64,000 nucleotides of DNA from Neolewinella agarilytica (GCF_900110645.1 NZ_FOFB01000016.1:94684-158683); one strand, 5' to 3'; positions 8,943-18,349 are shown, counted from the first letter of the stretch. A program made the numbers and translations. The notes: a model not told the origin generated them from the letters alone.

Positions 8943-10946
8943 TTAGTCGGGATCCACCATTTCGCGGTATCGAACGGAGACTTCCACCTTTCGGTTCAGC
9001 GCACGCTGACCGGCGCCACTAAGTTCTCCCATACCCACGATTTTCACTTCGTTGGCTTTGATGCCAGCCGTTTGCAAATGGATGCCAACGGCCTTTGCCC
9101 GCTTCTGACTCAGGCGAATATTGTAAGCCTTATCGCCTACGTCGTCCGTAAATCCGGTTACAACGATTCGCATGATGTGTTTATCCTTTACCGAAGCGAC
9201 AAATTTTTCGATGTTATCGAGCTGGGTGGGAGTCAGGCTGGCGTCGTCAAAATTAAACCGAACCGTCAGGTTTCTATTGACCACCCTTGCTTTCAGCTTA
9301 ACGGTATCAGCCGGCGGAGGAGGTGGAGGCGGTGGTGCGGCTGGTGGCTCCACTACTTTTTCTCTGCGCAGCAGCAGATCAATTCTGTAAGGTTTCTGGT
9401 TTGCCCAGGTTGGAATAGCAAAATCCCGCTCGTAGGGCAGGTATTCCGGATGCGTTATGGTAAGTGGTAAAGTACTCTCCGAAGGTGCGCAGATGAAGAA
9501 CCGCCCATCATAGTTGGTGTAATAGGTCTTTCCTTCCGTAACGGGGACTCGTTGATCCGGAATCGGCTCTCCCGTCAGGCTGTCCGTTACGTAGCCAGAT
9601 ACAAAAGTAATGGGCTGGCTGCTCAGGCGATCCGACAGTTCAAAGCCGTAAATGTCCAAGCCGCCATAACCACCGGGGCGGTTGCTGGCAACGTACCCTG
9701 TTTTTCCGTCGGAAGTCAGGTGGAAGCCCAGTTCACGGTGCGGTCCGTTTACGGGCGGCCCGAGATTGATGGCCCGGGTAAACCGGCCCTCTATTTCGTC
9801 CCACCAGCTCATAAAAATGTCCTGATCGCCCAGGTTTTGATGCCCTTCGCTGGAAAAGTAGAGGGTGCGCCCGTCATTACTCAAAAAGGGTGCTTCTTCA
9901 TTGAGGGGTGTATTGACGCCGGTGCCCAGGTTTTTGGGCTCTGACCAGCTTCCGTCTTCCTGTTTGATACAGCGATAAATGTCACTGCCCCCTACCCCAC
10001 CCGGCCGGATGCTGGCAAAGTAAAGCTGCTGCCCATCACAACTAATGGCCGGTTGGCTCACCCAGGTACGGCCCGTGATATAATCGGGTAATTTTTCGGC
10101 CCTTTCGATTTTACCATTGATGAGCCATCCACTGTACACCTTACAAAACTGCTCTTCTTCATCATCATTACAGACAGTAAAAAATATGCGTTCTCCGTCT
10201 CGCACTAAGGTGGCCATACCTTCCTTTCTGGGGGTGCTATTGACACTGGCAAAGCGGGATATTCTAAAGTTATCGTTCAGGTTTCCTCTACGTCCTTTGA
10301 TGAGGTCTTCATCCCCAAGCTCTCCCTGGCGGGTAAAAAGTAAGCCGGACTGGTCGTTACTAAAAAAAGGCAGGTATTCATTCCGGGAAGAATTGACCGG
10401 AGAGCCAAGGTTAAATAGCTTCGTAACGTTGATGAACTGGGAGCTGTCCTGCGTTATACTCGCCGCCCGGATATCGTTGACTAAACGCTCCAGAGCCGCC
10501 AACTCATCGGGGCGTTCGGACTCGCCGTTGCGGCCAAACTCACCAAGGTCCCGTTCCTGCAGTTCTTCAAATTTCAGCAGATAGTGCAAGGCCAGTGCCG
10601 GGCGAGACATCCGGTAATAGATCTTACCTAACTGGTAATAAATAAGCCTGGAATAGGAGGAGTCTCTTTCAATGACGTACTGGTATGCACCGGCGGCCTC
10701 TGACAGGTTACCGTTTAACTCTTCCGCAACCCCCAGCAAACGACGGGCAGGAATAAAGGCAGTGTCCAGTCTGGTAGCGCTGTAAAAAGACTTCGCCGCT
10801 TTCCTGGGTTTTCCCGCAAGAAGAAACTGCACACCGTCATCAAAAGCCGCAGTAGCTTCTGCCCGGTCATCTCCCCGCTGAGCAGACAAATGGCCAGCCA
10901 GGACAAGCCAACATAAAAAGAACAGTACTTTTGATACAGCAGGCAT
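8943..10946 (-). CDS. PorE-like OmpA-family protein with TPR, beta-propeller and CRD domains
   Basis: The 667-residue protein has, in order: a signal peptide (1-22, LSAQ); TPR-like helices (about 25-125); a WD40-like/PD40 beta-propeller (about 190-425, with repeated blades such as DGQQLYFASIRPGGVGGSDIY and DGRTLYFSSEGHQNLGDQDIF); a carboxypeptidase regulatory-like domain (about 430-510); a run of prolines (about 533-541); and an OmpA C-terminal peptidoglycan-binding domain (about 550-660, VTGFTDDVGDKAYN). This order matches PorE, the outer-membrane-linked T9SS component that anchors the PorKLMN complex to peptidoglycan. Related proteins also act outside T9SS, so the PorE identity is inference. 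A PorP/SprF gene lies at 48551 in this window. Confidence 0.8.
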   Translation of the reverse strand: MPAVSKVLFFLCWLVLAGHLSAQRGDDRAEATAAFDDGVQFLLAGKPRKAAKSFYSATRLDTAFIPARRLLGVAEELNGNLSEAAGAYQYVIERDSSYSRLIYYQLGKIYYRMSRPALALHYLLKFEELQERDLGEFGRNGESERPDELAALERLVNDIRAASITQDSSQFINVTKLFNLGSPVNSSRNEYLPFFSNDQSGLLFTRQGELGDEDLIKGRRGNLNDNFRISRFASVNSTPRKEGMATLVRDGERIFFTVCNDDEEEQFCKVYSGWLINGKIERAEKLPDYITGRTWVSQPAISCDGQQLYFASIRPGGVGGSDIYRCIKQEDGSWSEPKNLGTGVNTPLNEEAPFLSNDGRTLYFSSEGHQNLGDQDIFMSWWDEIEGRFTRAINLGPPVNGPHRELGFHLTSDGKTGYVASNRPGGYGGLDIYGFELSDRLSSQPITFVSGYVTDSLTGEPIPDQRVPVTEGKTYYTNYDGRFFICAPSESTLPLTITHPEYLPYERDFAIPTWANQKPYRIDLLLRREKVVEPPAAPPPPPPPPADTVKLKARVVNRNLTVRFNFDDASLTPTQLDNIEKFVASVKDKHIMRIVVTGFTDDVGDKAYNIRLSQKRAKAVGIHLQTAGIKANEVKIVGMGELSGAGQRALNRKVEVSVRYREMVDPD

Positions 10947-11008
10947 AAAGAGTGGGCGGTGATGGGGAGTAATAGTTTGCCAGCGTAGACAAGCTTAGGA
11001 AAAGCTTG

Positions 11009-11031
11009 GGCCCCATCGTCAGGATGGGGCC
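11009..11031. other. Hairpin in the gap between divergent genes
   Basis: GGCCCCATC (11009-11017) and GATGGGGCC (11023-11031) form a 9-bp stem with a 5-base loop, with no T-run after it. It lies upstream of both the PorE-like gene and the lipoprotein gene at 11300, so it is not a terminator for either. The rest of the 353-bp gap (10947-11299) shows no gene. Confidence 0.5.
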
Positions 11032-11299
11032 ACAAGATAAAATGAGTGCATTAGTAAACTATCGTCGCTAAGGTAGGCACTTTTTTTGAACAACTGTAAT
11101 TGTATATAATACGTATGTGCAACCGTATCCATTGCCGGTTACCTGATTAGCCGTGACTGATAAAATTTTCAGTTTTGAGCCAACAGCCTTCATTGATTTA
11201 CGGCCCCTGCCTGAGCTGGTATCAAGCGATTGTTGCATTATGTCAAGTTGCACGGACGCCCTTTAAAAAACCGGGGAGCTGTTTACACGTTTCTTTAGT

Positions 11300-12250
11300 A
11301 TGCGCTACTCCATTCTTTTCCTCCTCCCACTACTACTACTCAGTTGTAATACCGTACAAGACACTGCTGATACTGCACACCAAACCGCCCCGGATACTGC
11401 GGCTATAGTGCCCGGTCATTTTTCCGGCGGTCTTTCTGATTACTGGTATGAAGGGAAGGCGGAGATAAACACTTACGACCTCGAGCAAATCCGCTACGGA
11501 GAAATTCACCCGGGGCAGGTTAACCTGATCTTCGTTTCTGAAGACTTCCTGACGGATAAGCAGGTGAAAAACGACAATTACACCAACCCGGCTTCAACGC
11601 CCGTTCTAAAGACGAATATGATCCGGCGTTTTACAACCGGAATCTATGACTACTCCGTGATGACCTCCACCTTTACCCCTACTAAAACGGACGAGCAGCC
11701 CCACAGCCTGAAGGTAACCACCAGTATGCAGGACTGGTGCGGACAGACCTTTACGCAACTAAACTACGCCGGCGGCAAAAAGTGGGACAGCCAGCTTCGC
11801 TCCTACTTTGAGCGGGAAGCAGATCAAAACCAGCGCTTAGCTGCTGATTTTATCGAAGACGAAGTTTTTAATCGCATCAGAAGCGGCTGGGACAAGCTGC
11901 CCACCGGGTCCTTCGACATTATTCCCGCTACCGGCTATTTGCTCATGACGCATAAACCTTATGAGGCAGCGAAGGCGACCGTCAGTCTTCAGGATTATAC
12001 CGGTGATCAATTTACCGCAGAAAAACTAAAAAGTTATTCTATACACTACGAGGGGCTCGACCGAAAGGTGGAATTTGTTTTTGATGCCGCAGCCCCTTAT
12101 ATCCTTCGTGGCTGGACGGAAACTTACCCGAGCCGGGGTAAAAAGCTGACCACTGTTGCCCGGTTAAGCCACCAGATTCGAGCGCCTTATTGGTCGCAGA
12201 ACAGTGTAGCAGACCGGGAGAAACGTCGCACCCTCGGGTTAGGATTATGA
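11300..12250 (+). CDS. Bacteroidota lipoprotein of unknown function
   Basis: The 316-residue protein has a lipoprotein signal (LLSC, Cys16). The body contains LSDYWYEGKAEINTYDLEQ, RYGEIHPGQVNLIFVSEDF and QDWCGQTFTQLNYAG, and ends with SVADREKRRTLGLGL. I recognise this as a widespread Bacteroidota family that databases sometimes label as septum formation inhibitor Maf. The label is doubtful, because Maf is a cytosolic nucleotide pyrophosphatase and none of its motifs occur here. The protein is presumably attached to a membrane facing the periplasm. It stands just upstream of a PAP2 gene on the same strand, 105 bp away. Confidence 0.75.
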   Translation: MRYSILFLLPLLLLSCNTVQDTADTAHQTAPDTAAIVPGHFSGGLSDYWYEGKAEINTYDLEQIRYGEIHPGQVNLIFVSEDFLTDKQVKNDNYTNPASTPVLKTNMIRRFTTGIYDYSVMTSTFTPTKTDEQPHSLKVTTSMQDWCGQTFTQLNYAGGKKWDSQLRSYFEREADQNQRLAADFIEDEVFNRIRSGWDKLPTGSFDIIPATGYLLMTHKPYEAAKATVSLQDYTGDQFTAEKLKSYSIHYEGLDRKVEFVFDAAAPYILRGWTETYPSRGKKLTTVARLSHQIRAPYWSQNSVADREKRRTLGLGL

Positions 12251-12355
12251 AATACTGCCAAACAAGCGCTTACTTTTGTCGGTTGTAGCCCTGGAGGTCC
12301 TTTGGCGTAAAGCCTGATCCACCAACAGCGCTCATTCGAAAAGCCGAACATCATT

Positions 12356-13096
12356 ATGCCCCATCGCCCCTTCTTCCTTCTGTTTGTTTTTTTGTGCAGC
12401 ACCTGCTTATTTGGCCAGGGCCTGCAGCCTTATAACCCCAGTGATGCAACCAACGCTGCCCTGATTGGGCTTGGAGGTACGCTTACCATCGGCTCTACCC
12501 TCTTGGACCGCCGAGTAAAACCCATGACGGAAGAAGACATCAAGATGTTGGATTTCGACAAAATTCCGGGCATTGATCGCTTTTCTACCCGGCATCTGTC
12601 CCTTGCTTCTGATGAGTTTACGGATAAATTACTGCTCACCAGTTTTGCCAGTCCCTTTTTTCTCATGCTGGACAAGACCGGTAGGGACAACTTCGACGAT
12701 ATGGCGATGGTCGTTTTTCAGGGAGCGATGCTGAACTCAGCACTCATTAACCTCTCCAAAGTGGTAGCCAAACGGGCCCGTCCCTATAACTACAACGCTA
12801 ATGCTCCTCTGGATACGAAGCTAAAAAAATCCAGTCGGTACTCCTTTTACAGCGGCCACGTAGCCACCTCTGCTTACTTCAGTTTCACTACGGCGCAACT
12901 TTACAGTGACCTTCACCCCAACAGTAAGGCAAAACCCTACATTTGGGCCGCGGCAGCGCTCATCCCCGCAACGGTTGCTTACGGCCGGATGAGAGCTGGA
13001 AAGCACTTTTTCACCGACGTCTTAATTGGTTTTATTGCTGGTTCAGCCATTGCCATCACGGTGCCGGCTTTACACCGGGCTGGTGGAGGGGAGTAG
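12356..13096 (+). CDS. PAP2-family membrane-associated phosphatase
   Basis: The 246-residue protein has a signal peptide (1-21, CLFGQ) and the three PAP2 motifs: KVVAKRARP (motif 1), SFYSGHVATS (motif 2, with Tyr in place of the usual Pro before SGH), and GRMRAGKHFFTDV (motif 3, His nucleophile, Asp partner). Such enzymes dephosphorylate lipid phosphates such as undecaprenyl pyrophosphate, phosphatidate or lipid A at the periplasmic face. Helical segments are predicted in the C-terminal half (IWAAAALIPATVAYG, VLIGFIAGSAIAITV). The exported N-terminus and the motif 2 variant are common in Bacteroidota PAP2 proteins. The substrate is unknown. Confidence 0.88.
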   Translation: MPHRPFFLLFVFLCSTCLFGQGLQPYNPSDATNAALIGLGGTLTIGSTLLDRRVKPMTEEDIKMLDFDKIPGIDRFSTRHLSLASDEFTDKLLLTSFASPFFLMLDKTGRDNFDDMAMVVFQGAMLNSALINLSKVVAKRARPYNYNANAPLDTKLKKSSRYSFYSGHVATSAYFSFTTAQLYSDLHPNSKAKPYIWAAAALIPATVAYGRMRAGKHFFTDVLIGFIAGSAIAITVPALHRAGGGE

Positions 13097-13114
13097 ACGG
13101 GGTGCCGGATTCCG

Positions 13115-13206
13115 GGCGCCGGGTGCAACCTGCAACTTGTAACCCTGCAACTTGCAACCCTGCAACTTGTAACCCTGCACCCTGCAACCCTGCACCCTGC
13201 AACCTG
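13115..13206. repeat. GCAACTTGTAACCCT microsatellite
   Basis: About 90 bp of imperfect 15-bp units (AACCCTGCAACTTGT and variants AACCCTGCACCCTGC) follow the PAP2 stop, after a GC-rich lead GGGCGCCGGGTGCAACC. The same sequence family is found at 43811-43886. Confidence 0.75.
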
Positions 13207-13299
13207 TCCCCCCCCGCAACTAGCCTCCTAAACGTTAAAACTACGTTACCTAGCTACCATCACAACAGAAATCTTACTGCTTAGCAGTTTCTTACTTCG

Positions 13300-14610
13300 A
13301 TGAATCGGCTGAAAGCAACAATCGGCTGGCGGAGTGCCGCGGCACTGGTAGTGGCCAATATGATCGGTACGGGCGCCTTTACCACCCTTGGGTTTCAACT
13401 GGAGTTGATTCCCAGCGGTTCAGTATTACTATTGCTATGGGCCATTGGTGGCCTGGTAGCCTGGTGCGGTGCCGTGAGTTATGCCGAGCTCGGTACGCGA
13501 CTGCCCCGCTCTGGAGGAGAGGCCCACTTTCTGAGTGAAATTTTCCACCCGCTCATGGGTTTCCTGAGTGGGTGGGTTAGCCTGACGGTTGGCTTTGCTG
13601 CCGCCGTTGCACTGTCGGCCATGGCCGTAGGGCAATATCTGGCAGCCTGGACCGGCTGGCCGCCCCTGCTCACGGCCGTTATGAGTATCGTCATTTTATC
13701 ATTGGCTCATGGCTTTGGCACCCGGGAATCCAGCCGGTTACAGAACGTGCTTACGGCCGTGAAACTACTGGTCGTGATGGGCTTGGGCCTGGCGGGCACC
13801 TTCATGCCCGCTCCGGCTGATGCCGTGGTTAACTGGTCTTTCGGAGGGGTAAGCACGCTCTGGTCTCCGGGAGCAGCGGTTGCAATGATCAGCGTCTTCT
13901 ACGCCTTTTCCGGCTGGAATGCCGCAGCTTACATCGTAGAAGAAATTGAAGAACCCAGGAAAAACTTACCGCTTGCCCTTGTGGGCGGCACCCTGTTAGT
14001 GAGCGGTTTATTCTTACTCCTGCAGTACGGTTTTTTACGGCAGGCGGGCACGGCTGCCCTCAGCGGACAGATCGATGTAGCGCAGGTAGCCTCCGCAGCA
14101 ATGTTTGGCCCGGCCATGGGGCAGTGGGTCAGCGTCCTGATCGGCATTTTACTGCTAACGGGCATATCCGCCATGATTTGGGTCGGGCCGCGCGTAGTAA
14201 GAGCTATGGGCGACAGCCACCATCTGTGGCGAACCTTTGGTCAGCTCAGTAAGGGTGGAATTCCGCAGAGAGCGACCTGGTTACAGGGAGGCATCAGCCT
14301 TTTTCTGGTTTTCACCTCCAGCTTTGAGCGCGTCTTGTTATACAGTGGTTTTGTGCTTCAACTGTTCACCTTTCTGGCCGTATTGGGCCTGCTCATTTTA
14401 CGGTGGCAGAAGAAAGGAGAGGCGGGTTATTCCTCCCCTCTGTACCCGCTTCCGCAGCTCATTTTCCTGGCTTTCAGTGCCTGGTCATTAGTCTACCTTT
14501 TCATAAACCAGCCGATGGAGAGCCTGCTTGGGCTCCTCAACGTAGTGGCGGGCCTGATCGCTTACTACTTTGACATAAGTGTGCCAGCCACGGCAGAAGA
14601 GCGGGTGTAG
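13300..14610 (+). CDS. APC-superfamily amino-acid permease
   Basis: The 436-residue inner-membrane protein has about 12 hydrophobic helices. Helix 1 carries MIGTGAFTTLGFQL, the unwound substrate-binding G-T-G segment of APC permeases. Further signature pieces are AELGTRLPRSGGEAHFLSE and VFYAFSGWNAAAYIVEEIEEPRKNLP in TM6 and the following loop. It most likely imports or exchanges a neutral or small amino acid. It stands alone, with a microsatellite upstream and a GCAGGTGCA element pair downstream. Confidence 0.88.
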   Translation: MNRLKATIGWRSAAALVVANMIGTGAFTTLGFQLELIPSGSVLLLLWAIGGLVAWCGAVSYAELGTRLPRSGGEAHFLSEIFHPLMGFLSGWVSLTVGFAAAVALSAMAVGQYLAAWTGWPPLLTAVMSIVILSLAHGFGTRESSRLQNVLTAVKLLVVMGLGLAGTFMPAPADAVVNWSFGGVSTLWSPGAAVAMISVFYAFSGWNAAAYIVEEIEEPRKNLPLALVGGTLLVSGLFLLLQYGFLRQAGTAALSGQIDVAQVASAAMFGPAMGQWVSVLIGILLLTGISAMIWVGPRVVRAMGDSHHLWRTFGQLSKGGIPQRATWLQGGISLFLVFTSSFERVLLYSGFVLQLFTFLAVLGLLILRWQKKGEAGYSSPLYPLPQLIFLAFSAWSLVYLFINQPMESLLGLLNVVAGLIAYYFDISVPATAEERV

Positions 14611-14612
14611 GT

Positions 14613-14801
14613 GGGCGCGGACGCCGGTGCAATGCAGGGTAAATAGCAATGGGTGATAGCTCCGTTGGCAAGCAAAAGCTCACCTTGAGCCGGCCGACAG
14701 CCGCCCGCCGATGAGGGCCGGTCCGCCAGCGGGATGGATAAGGCAACCCCCACCTTCCCCTGCTCTTCAAGAATCCCTACCTTGCACCTGCGTTCGCGCC
14801 C
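14613..14801. repeat. Dispersed GCAGGTGCA element, inverted pair
   Basis: GGGCGCGGACGCCGGTGCAA (14613-14632) faces TTGCACCTGCGTTCGCGCCC (14782-14801), 18 of 20 arm positions matching, about 150 bp apart. Inward tails are AGCAATGG and, on the other arm, AGCAGGGG. The 307-bp gap between the permease and mlaE holds this pair and no credible gene. Confidence 0.75.
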
Positions 14802-14917
14802 CGATTTCCACTAAATTTGTAATATCGCCAACCTAAGTGGCAGGCACCACGTTCTACCAACCCGCAAGCCTGCGGGCACGGCCCCCACACCGCACCGCAA
14901 AACGATCTGGCCGACAC

Positions 14918-15664
14918 ATGCTGATAGACACTTTACTTTACAATTTCGGGCAGTATATTTTGCTGCTAAAATCCGCCATCGCTAAGCCGGAACGATTCTC
15001 GATGTACTACAAAGAGACCGTTCGCCAGATGGACGCCATCGGGGTCGGCTCCGTCTTTATCGTCCTGCTTATTTCCGTTTTTATCGGTATGGTAACGGCC
15101 GTACAGTTCGCCGATCAGTTGGGGGACAGTTTCATCCCGTCCTACTACATCGGCTATATCGTCCGTGACATCACCATCATTGAGATGGCACCGACGATTA
15201 CCTGCCTTGTTTTAGCCGGTAAAGTAGGCTCCAACCTGGCCGCCGAAATCGGTGGCATGCGGCAAAAAGAACACATTGACGCCATGGAAATTATGGGCGT
15301 CAACACGGCTGCCTACCTCATTATGCCCAAAATTATTGCTGCGGTATTGGTCATTCCCCTGCTCGTAGCCATCTCTGCTTTCGTGAGTATCATCGGAGGA
15401 TATCTCGCCACCGTATTACCCGGCAGCATCTCCCATACAGAATACGTGTTGGGGCTTCGTTCCTTTTTCGTTCCGCGCTACGTGTTTATCATGTTCGTAA
15501 AAGCCGGCGTTTTCGCCTTCCTGCTCACCTCCGTGAGTTGCTACTTTGGCTACTACGTTAAGGGTGGCAGCATCGAACTCGGCGAAGCCAGCACCAGTGC
15601 AGTGGTCGTTTCTAACGTCCTGATCCTGTTATTCGATTTCATCATCGCCCTTCTCCTTACCTAA
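14918..15664 (+). CDS. mlaE: MlaE-family lipid ABC transporter permease
   Basis: The 248-residue permease starts at the ATG at 14918; an upstream in-frame ATG (14837) would add an arginine-rich stretch without hydrophobic character. MlaE signatures are FIGMVTAVQFADQLG, IIEMAPTITCLVLAGKVGSNLAAEIGGMR and the coupling segment EHIDAMEIMGVN. Together with the next gene it forms the inner-membrane core of a phospholipid transport system between inner and outer membranes. No MCE-domain (MlaD) gene follows in the window, so the substrate-binding part must be encoded elsewhere. Confidence 0.92.
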   Translation: MLIDTLLYNFGQYILLLKSAIAKPERFSMYYKETVRQMDAIGVGSVFIVLLISVFIGMVTAVQFADQLGDSFIPSYYIGYIVRDITIIEMAPTITCLVLAGKVGSNLAAEIGGMRQKEHIDAMEIMGVNTAAYLIMPKIIAAVLVIPLLVAISAFVSIIGGYLATVLPGSISHTEYVLGLRSFFVPRYVFIMFVKAGVFAFLLTSVSCYFGYYVKGGSIELGEASTSAVVVSNVLILLFDFIIALLLT

Positions 15665-15677
15665 TTCTGCCCGAAGC

Positions 15678-16451
15678 ATGATCCGCACGGAAAATTTACA
15701 CAAATCCTTCGGCGACAACCACGTTCTCAAGGGCGTCTCTGCCGAATTTCACGCCGGTAAACCCAACCTCATCATTGGTAGCTCCGGTGCCGGAAAAACC
15801 GTACTCCTGAAACTGCTCATCGGGCTGTTCCGCCCCTCCGAAGGAGCCGTCTTCTACGGCGATACCAACCTGTTTTCACTCGATGATAAGGAGATCCGCG
15901 CCATCCGCATGAAGGTCGGAATGCTCTTCCAGGGCAACGCCTTGTTCGACTCGATGACCGTTGGCGAAAACATCCGTTTCCCCATGGATATGTTCACCCG
16001 CCTTAGCCTGAAAGACAAGAACCGACGCGTGGATGAATGTCTTGAAATGGTGAATATGGAAGGCATCAACGACCGTTACCCCTCAGAGGTCTCCGGTGGT
16101 ATGCAAAAGCGGGTCGGTATCGCCAGAGCCATGGTTCTGGAGCCCAAATACCTCTTTTGTGACGAGCCGAACTCCGGCCTCGACCCCCAGACTTCCATCC
16201 TGATCGATGAGCTGATCTGTGACCTGACGAACCGAAACAATATCACCACCGTCATCAATACGCACGACATGAACTCCGTGATGGGTATCGGAGATAATAT
16301 CCTGCTACTGAAGAACGGCAAAGTCGCCTGGACGGGCGACAAATCCCAGGTACTGGAAAGTGACAACAAAGTGCTGGAAGATTTCATCTTCGCCAGCCCC
16401 TTCCTCCGCAGACTGCGGGAAGATGCGCTGAAGCAGCGGCAGGGAGGGTAA
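15678..16451 (+). CDS. mlaF: MlaF-family lipid ABC transporter ATPase
   Basis: The 257-residue ATPase has Walker A GSSGAGKTVLLKLL, a Q-loop (LFQGNALFDSMT), the signature VSGGMQKRVGIARAM, Walker B YLFCDEPNSGLDP and the switch histidine in INTHDM. The QKRVGIARA sequence and the SGLDP D-loop are typical of MlaF. It starts 13 bp after the permease stop and drives lipid transport with it. A microsatellite follows the stop codon. Confidence 0.93.
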   Translation: MIRTENLHKSFGDNHVLKGVSAEFHAGKPNLIIGSSGAGKTVLLKLLIGLFRPSEGAVFYGDTNLFSLDDKEIRAIRMKVGMLFQGNALFDSMTVGENIRFPMDMFTRLSLKDKNRRVDECLEMVNMEGINDRYPSEVSGGMQKRVGIARAMVLEPKYLFCDEPNSGLDPQTSILIDELICDLTNRNNITTVINTHDMNSVMGIGDNILLLKNGKVAWTGDKSQVLESDNKVLEDFIFASPFLRRLREDALKQRQGG

Positions 16452-16487
16452 GGTTAGTCTTTTAGTTCGTTGGTAATTTGGTCTGTT

Positions 16488-16545
16488 GGGGCTACCGCAC
16501 GTTGGAGGCGTTGGAGGCGTTGGAGGCGTTGGAGGCGTTGGAGGC
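16488..16545. repeat. GGAGGCGTT tandem repeat
   Basis: After the lead GGGGCTACCGCAC, GGAGGCGTT is repeated about 4.7 times at a 9-bp period (16504-16545). Lead and unit match parts of the 43-bp array at 28971-29356. It lies between convergent mlaF and the beta-helix lipoprotein gene. Confidence 0.8.
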
Positions 16546-16653
16546 AAAAAACGCGAGGCATTTTAAAATCATCTCTCCTCCGGACCTCGGAGCGGGCTCG
16601 AAGAAACCAGCGGAGAAGCTGCGCAGCAAAAGGGGTTGGGGAGAGGTTTACCT

Positions 16654-18150
16654 TTACAAATCAACCCGTTCAAAAGCGCCGGCATCCGGCGAGTCGGCAT
16701 CCCGCTCAACGCCCAGAATATCAAGGGGTAGTGCGGGGTTGAACACGCCCAGGTCGCGGGCGATGCTCAGAGAATCCAGCTGATAATCATCGTCTGAGAT
16801 ATCGATAAAAATCGGATCACTGAACTCCAGGTTAAGGCAATTGTCACAGGTGTTGGTGTAGAAGTCCGCGAAAAGCCCGCTCTGGGAATCCAGGAAACCC
16901 TGATCCGTTCGCACCACGGAATTCCGGATTCCTACATCGAAAGCATCCAGTTCGTTGCCCTCAAAAATATCGAGGAAAATCAGTTCGCTGCCCCGCGAAC
17001 CACCGATAATGCTATTACTGATGTTAGCCGTCATATTCGCCGCCAGACAGTTATTACCGGAGTCATCACAGGTGAAGTTGGTCAATACCAGGGCGCTGGC
17101 ATCCACCCCATAGTTGGCCACCGTAGTGTGCCGCATGTTGAGGGTTCCGCCTTTGACGAACTGAATGGCGTTACCGAAGTTAGAATGGAAGACGGAATTA
17201 TCCACCGTTACCCGCGACTGGTAAGCAGAGATCGCCGGTCCGCCGGAGTACGCAATCGTACTGTTTTCAATGGTTACTTCGGCCAGACTGTCGAGCGTAA
17301 TGCCAACGATGGCGTTCAGGAGTTGCGCGTGCTCCAGGCGATTGTCTTTACTCCCCGGCCCCAGGATTAAGCCCCGGTATTTCGCCGGGTCGTCGAGGAA
17401 GTTATCCTCCAGCCGGTCGGTCCGCACGATCACCGGATTCTCCAGTGTCCCTAGTAGCTGAAGGCTACCATTAGGCTGGGTGAAAATAAAACCATCATTG
17501 AAAAAGCCGTTGCCTCCCACCTGATCGTTGCGTTGTACTCCGCCGTGAAAATAGATCCGGGTGCCTGGCAGCGCCTGCACGATACAACTGTCAATGAACA
17601 TAGAGCCATAGATGACCGTCGGCAGGTCTTGCGGCAGAGCGACAACACCGTTGTCGCAGGTAATCCGGAAGAATTCTCCCCGATTAAAGCCATTGACGTA
17701 GTTCGCGTTCTGGCCGAAGGCCAGCAGCACCACTTCCTCCTGCACACTCCCCGTTTCAAACAGCAGGCGATCTTCTGCGATGAAGGGGCTGATGTTCTCC
17801 GGGTCCGTTGGGTCTACCTCTACCTCCACGAATACGAAGATGGAATCTCCGCCCCAGATGATAACGTCTCTGGCCTCCGGCCCCTGAAAACCGTCTACGT
17901 TGAAGGTATAGTTGACGCCGGTTTCTCCGGCGACGCTAATCCGGTCAATCATGATGGGCTCATCCCCCTGGTTGTAGACCTTAAAAGTGCGCGTGGCGGA
18001 GCCACGGGCGGTGAAGACGGTGTCGAAGGTCAGGGTGTCCTGGCTGAAGCCAAGTTGAACGGCATCGCCGGTGACGAAGTCAGTGTCCACGTCGCAGGCT
18101 ACTACGGTGAGCAGTAAAAGAACGGGAACAAAAAGGTAGAAGAGTTTCAT
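16654..18150 (-). CDS. Right-handed parallel beta-helix lipoprotein
   Basis: The 498-residue protein has a lipoprotein signal (VVAC, Cys19) and an N-terminal Ig-like or choice-of-anchor domain (about 30-150, with TFDTVFTARGSATRTFKVYN). A beta-helix region follows (about 180-480) of short repeats such as VTIENSTIAYSGGPAISAYQSRV. The C-terminus DSPDAGAFERVDL matches the common end of such parallel beta-helix proteins (the DxGAFE motif). It is probably surface-exposed. The binding target is unknown. No pectate-lyase catalytic motif is evident, so a structural or adhesive role is more likely than an enzyme. Confidence 0.8.
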   Translation of the reverse strand: MKLFYLFVPVLLLLTVVACDVDTDFVTGDAVQLGFSQDTLTFDTVFTARGSATRTFKVYNQGDEPIMIDRISVAGETGVNYTFNVDGFQGPEARDVIIWGGDSIFVFVEVEVDPTDPENISPFIAEDRLLFETGSVQEEVVLLAFGQNANYVNGFNRGEFFRITCDNGVVALPQDLPTVIYGSMFIDSCIVQALPGTRIYFHGGVQRNDQVGGNGFFNDGFIFTQPNGSLQLLGTLENPVIVRTDRLEDNFLDDPAKYRGLILGPGSKDNRLEHAQLLNAIVGITLDSLAEVTIENSTIAYSGGPAISAYQSRVTVDNSVFHSNFGNAIQFVKGGTLNMRHTTVANYGVDASALVLTNFTCDDSGNNCLAANMTANISNSIIGGSRGSELIFLDIFEGNELDAFDVGIRNSVVRTDQGFLDSQSGLFADFYTNTCDNCLNLEFSDPIFIDISDDDYQLDSLSIARDLGVFNPALPLDILGVERDADSPDAGAFERVDL

Positions 18151-18271
18151 TGGCGGGGAGTCATCGCTTAAGGGAACGCAAAGGTCGGGGTTTTAATTGG
18201 GGTTTTAAGGCGAGAAAGAAGTCTTTGAGACTCAGGGGACATTTGGATGCTCGCGCTTCGCGCTCGTAGGT

Positions 18272-18315
18272 CCCCGGATTGCGCCGCGCGACTTCGGCGG
18301 CAGCTACATCCGGGG
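18272..18315. other. Nested hairpin downstream of hscA
   Basis: CCCCGGAT (18272-18279) pairs with ATCCGGGG (18308-18315), enclosing CGCCG (18282-18286) / CGGCG (18295-18299). Another mini-hairpin with a TTC loop (CGCGCTTCGCGCTCG) precedes it at about 18252-18266. The cluster fills the 199-bp gap between hscA and the beta-helix gene and may end hscA transcription, although no T-run follows. Confidence 0.5.
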
Positions 18316-18349
18316 TTAAGGATGTTTTACCACTCCGTGGTCAAAAAGG

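Noticed and set aside
11300..12250. Septum formation inhibitor Maf
   Set aside because: The protein is a lipoprotein without Maf motifs; the label used for similar proteins seems to be a propagated error.
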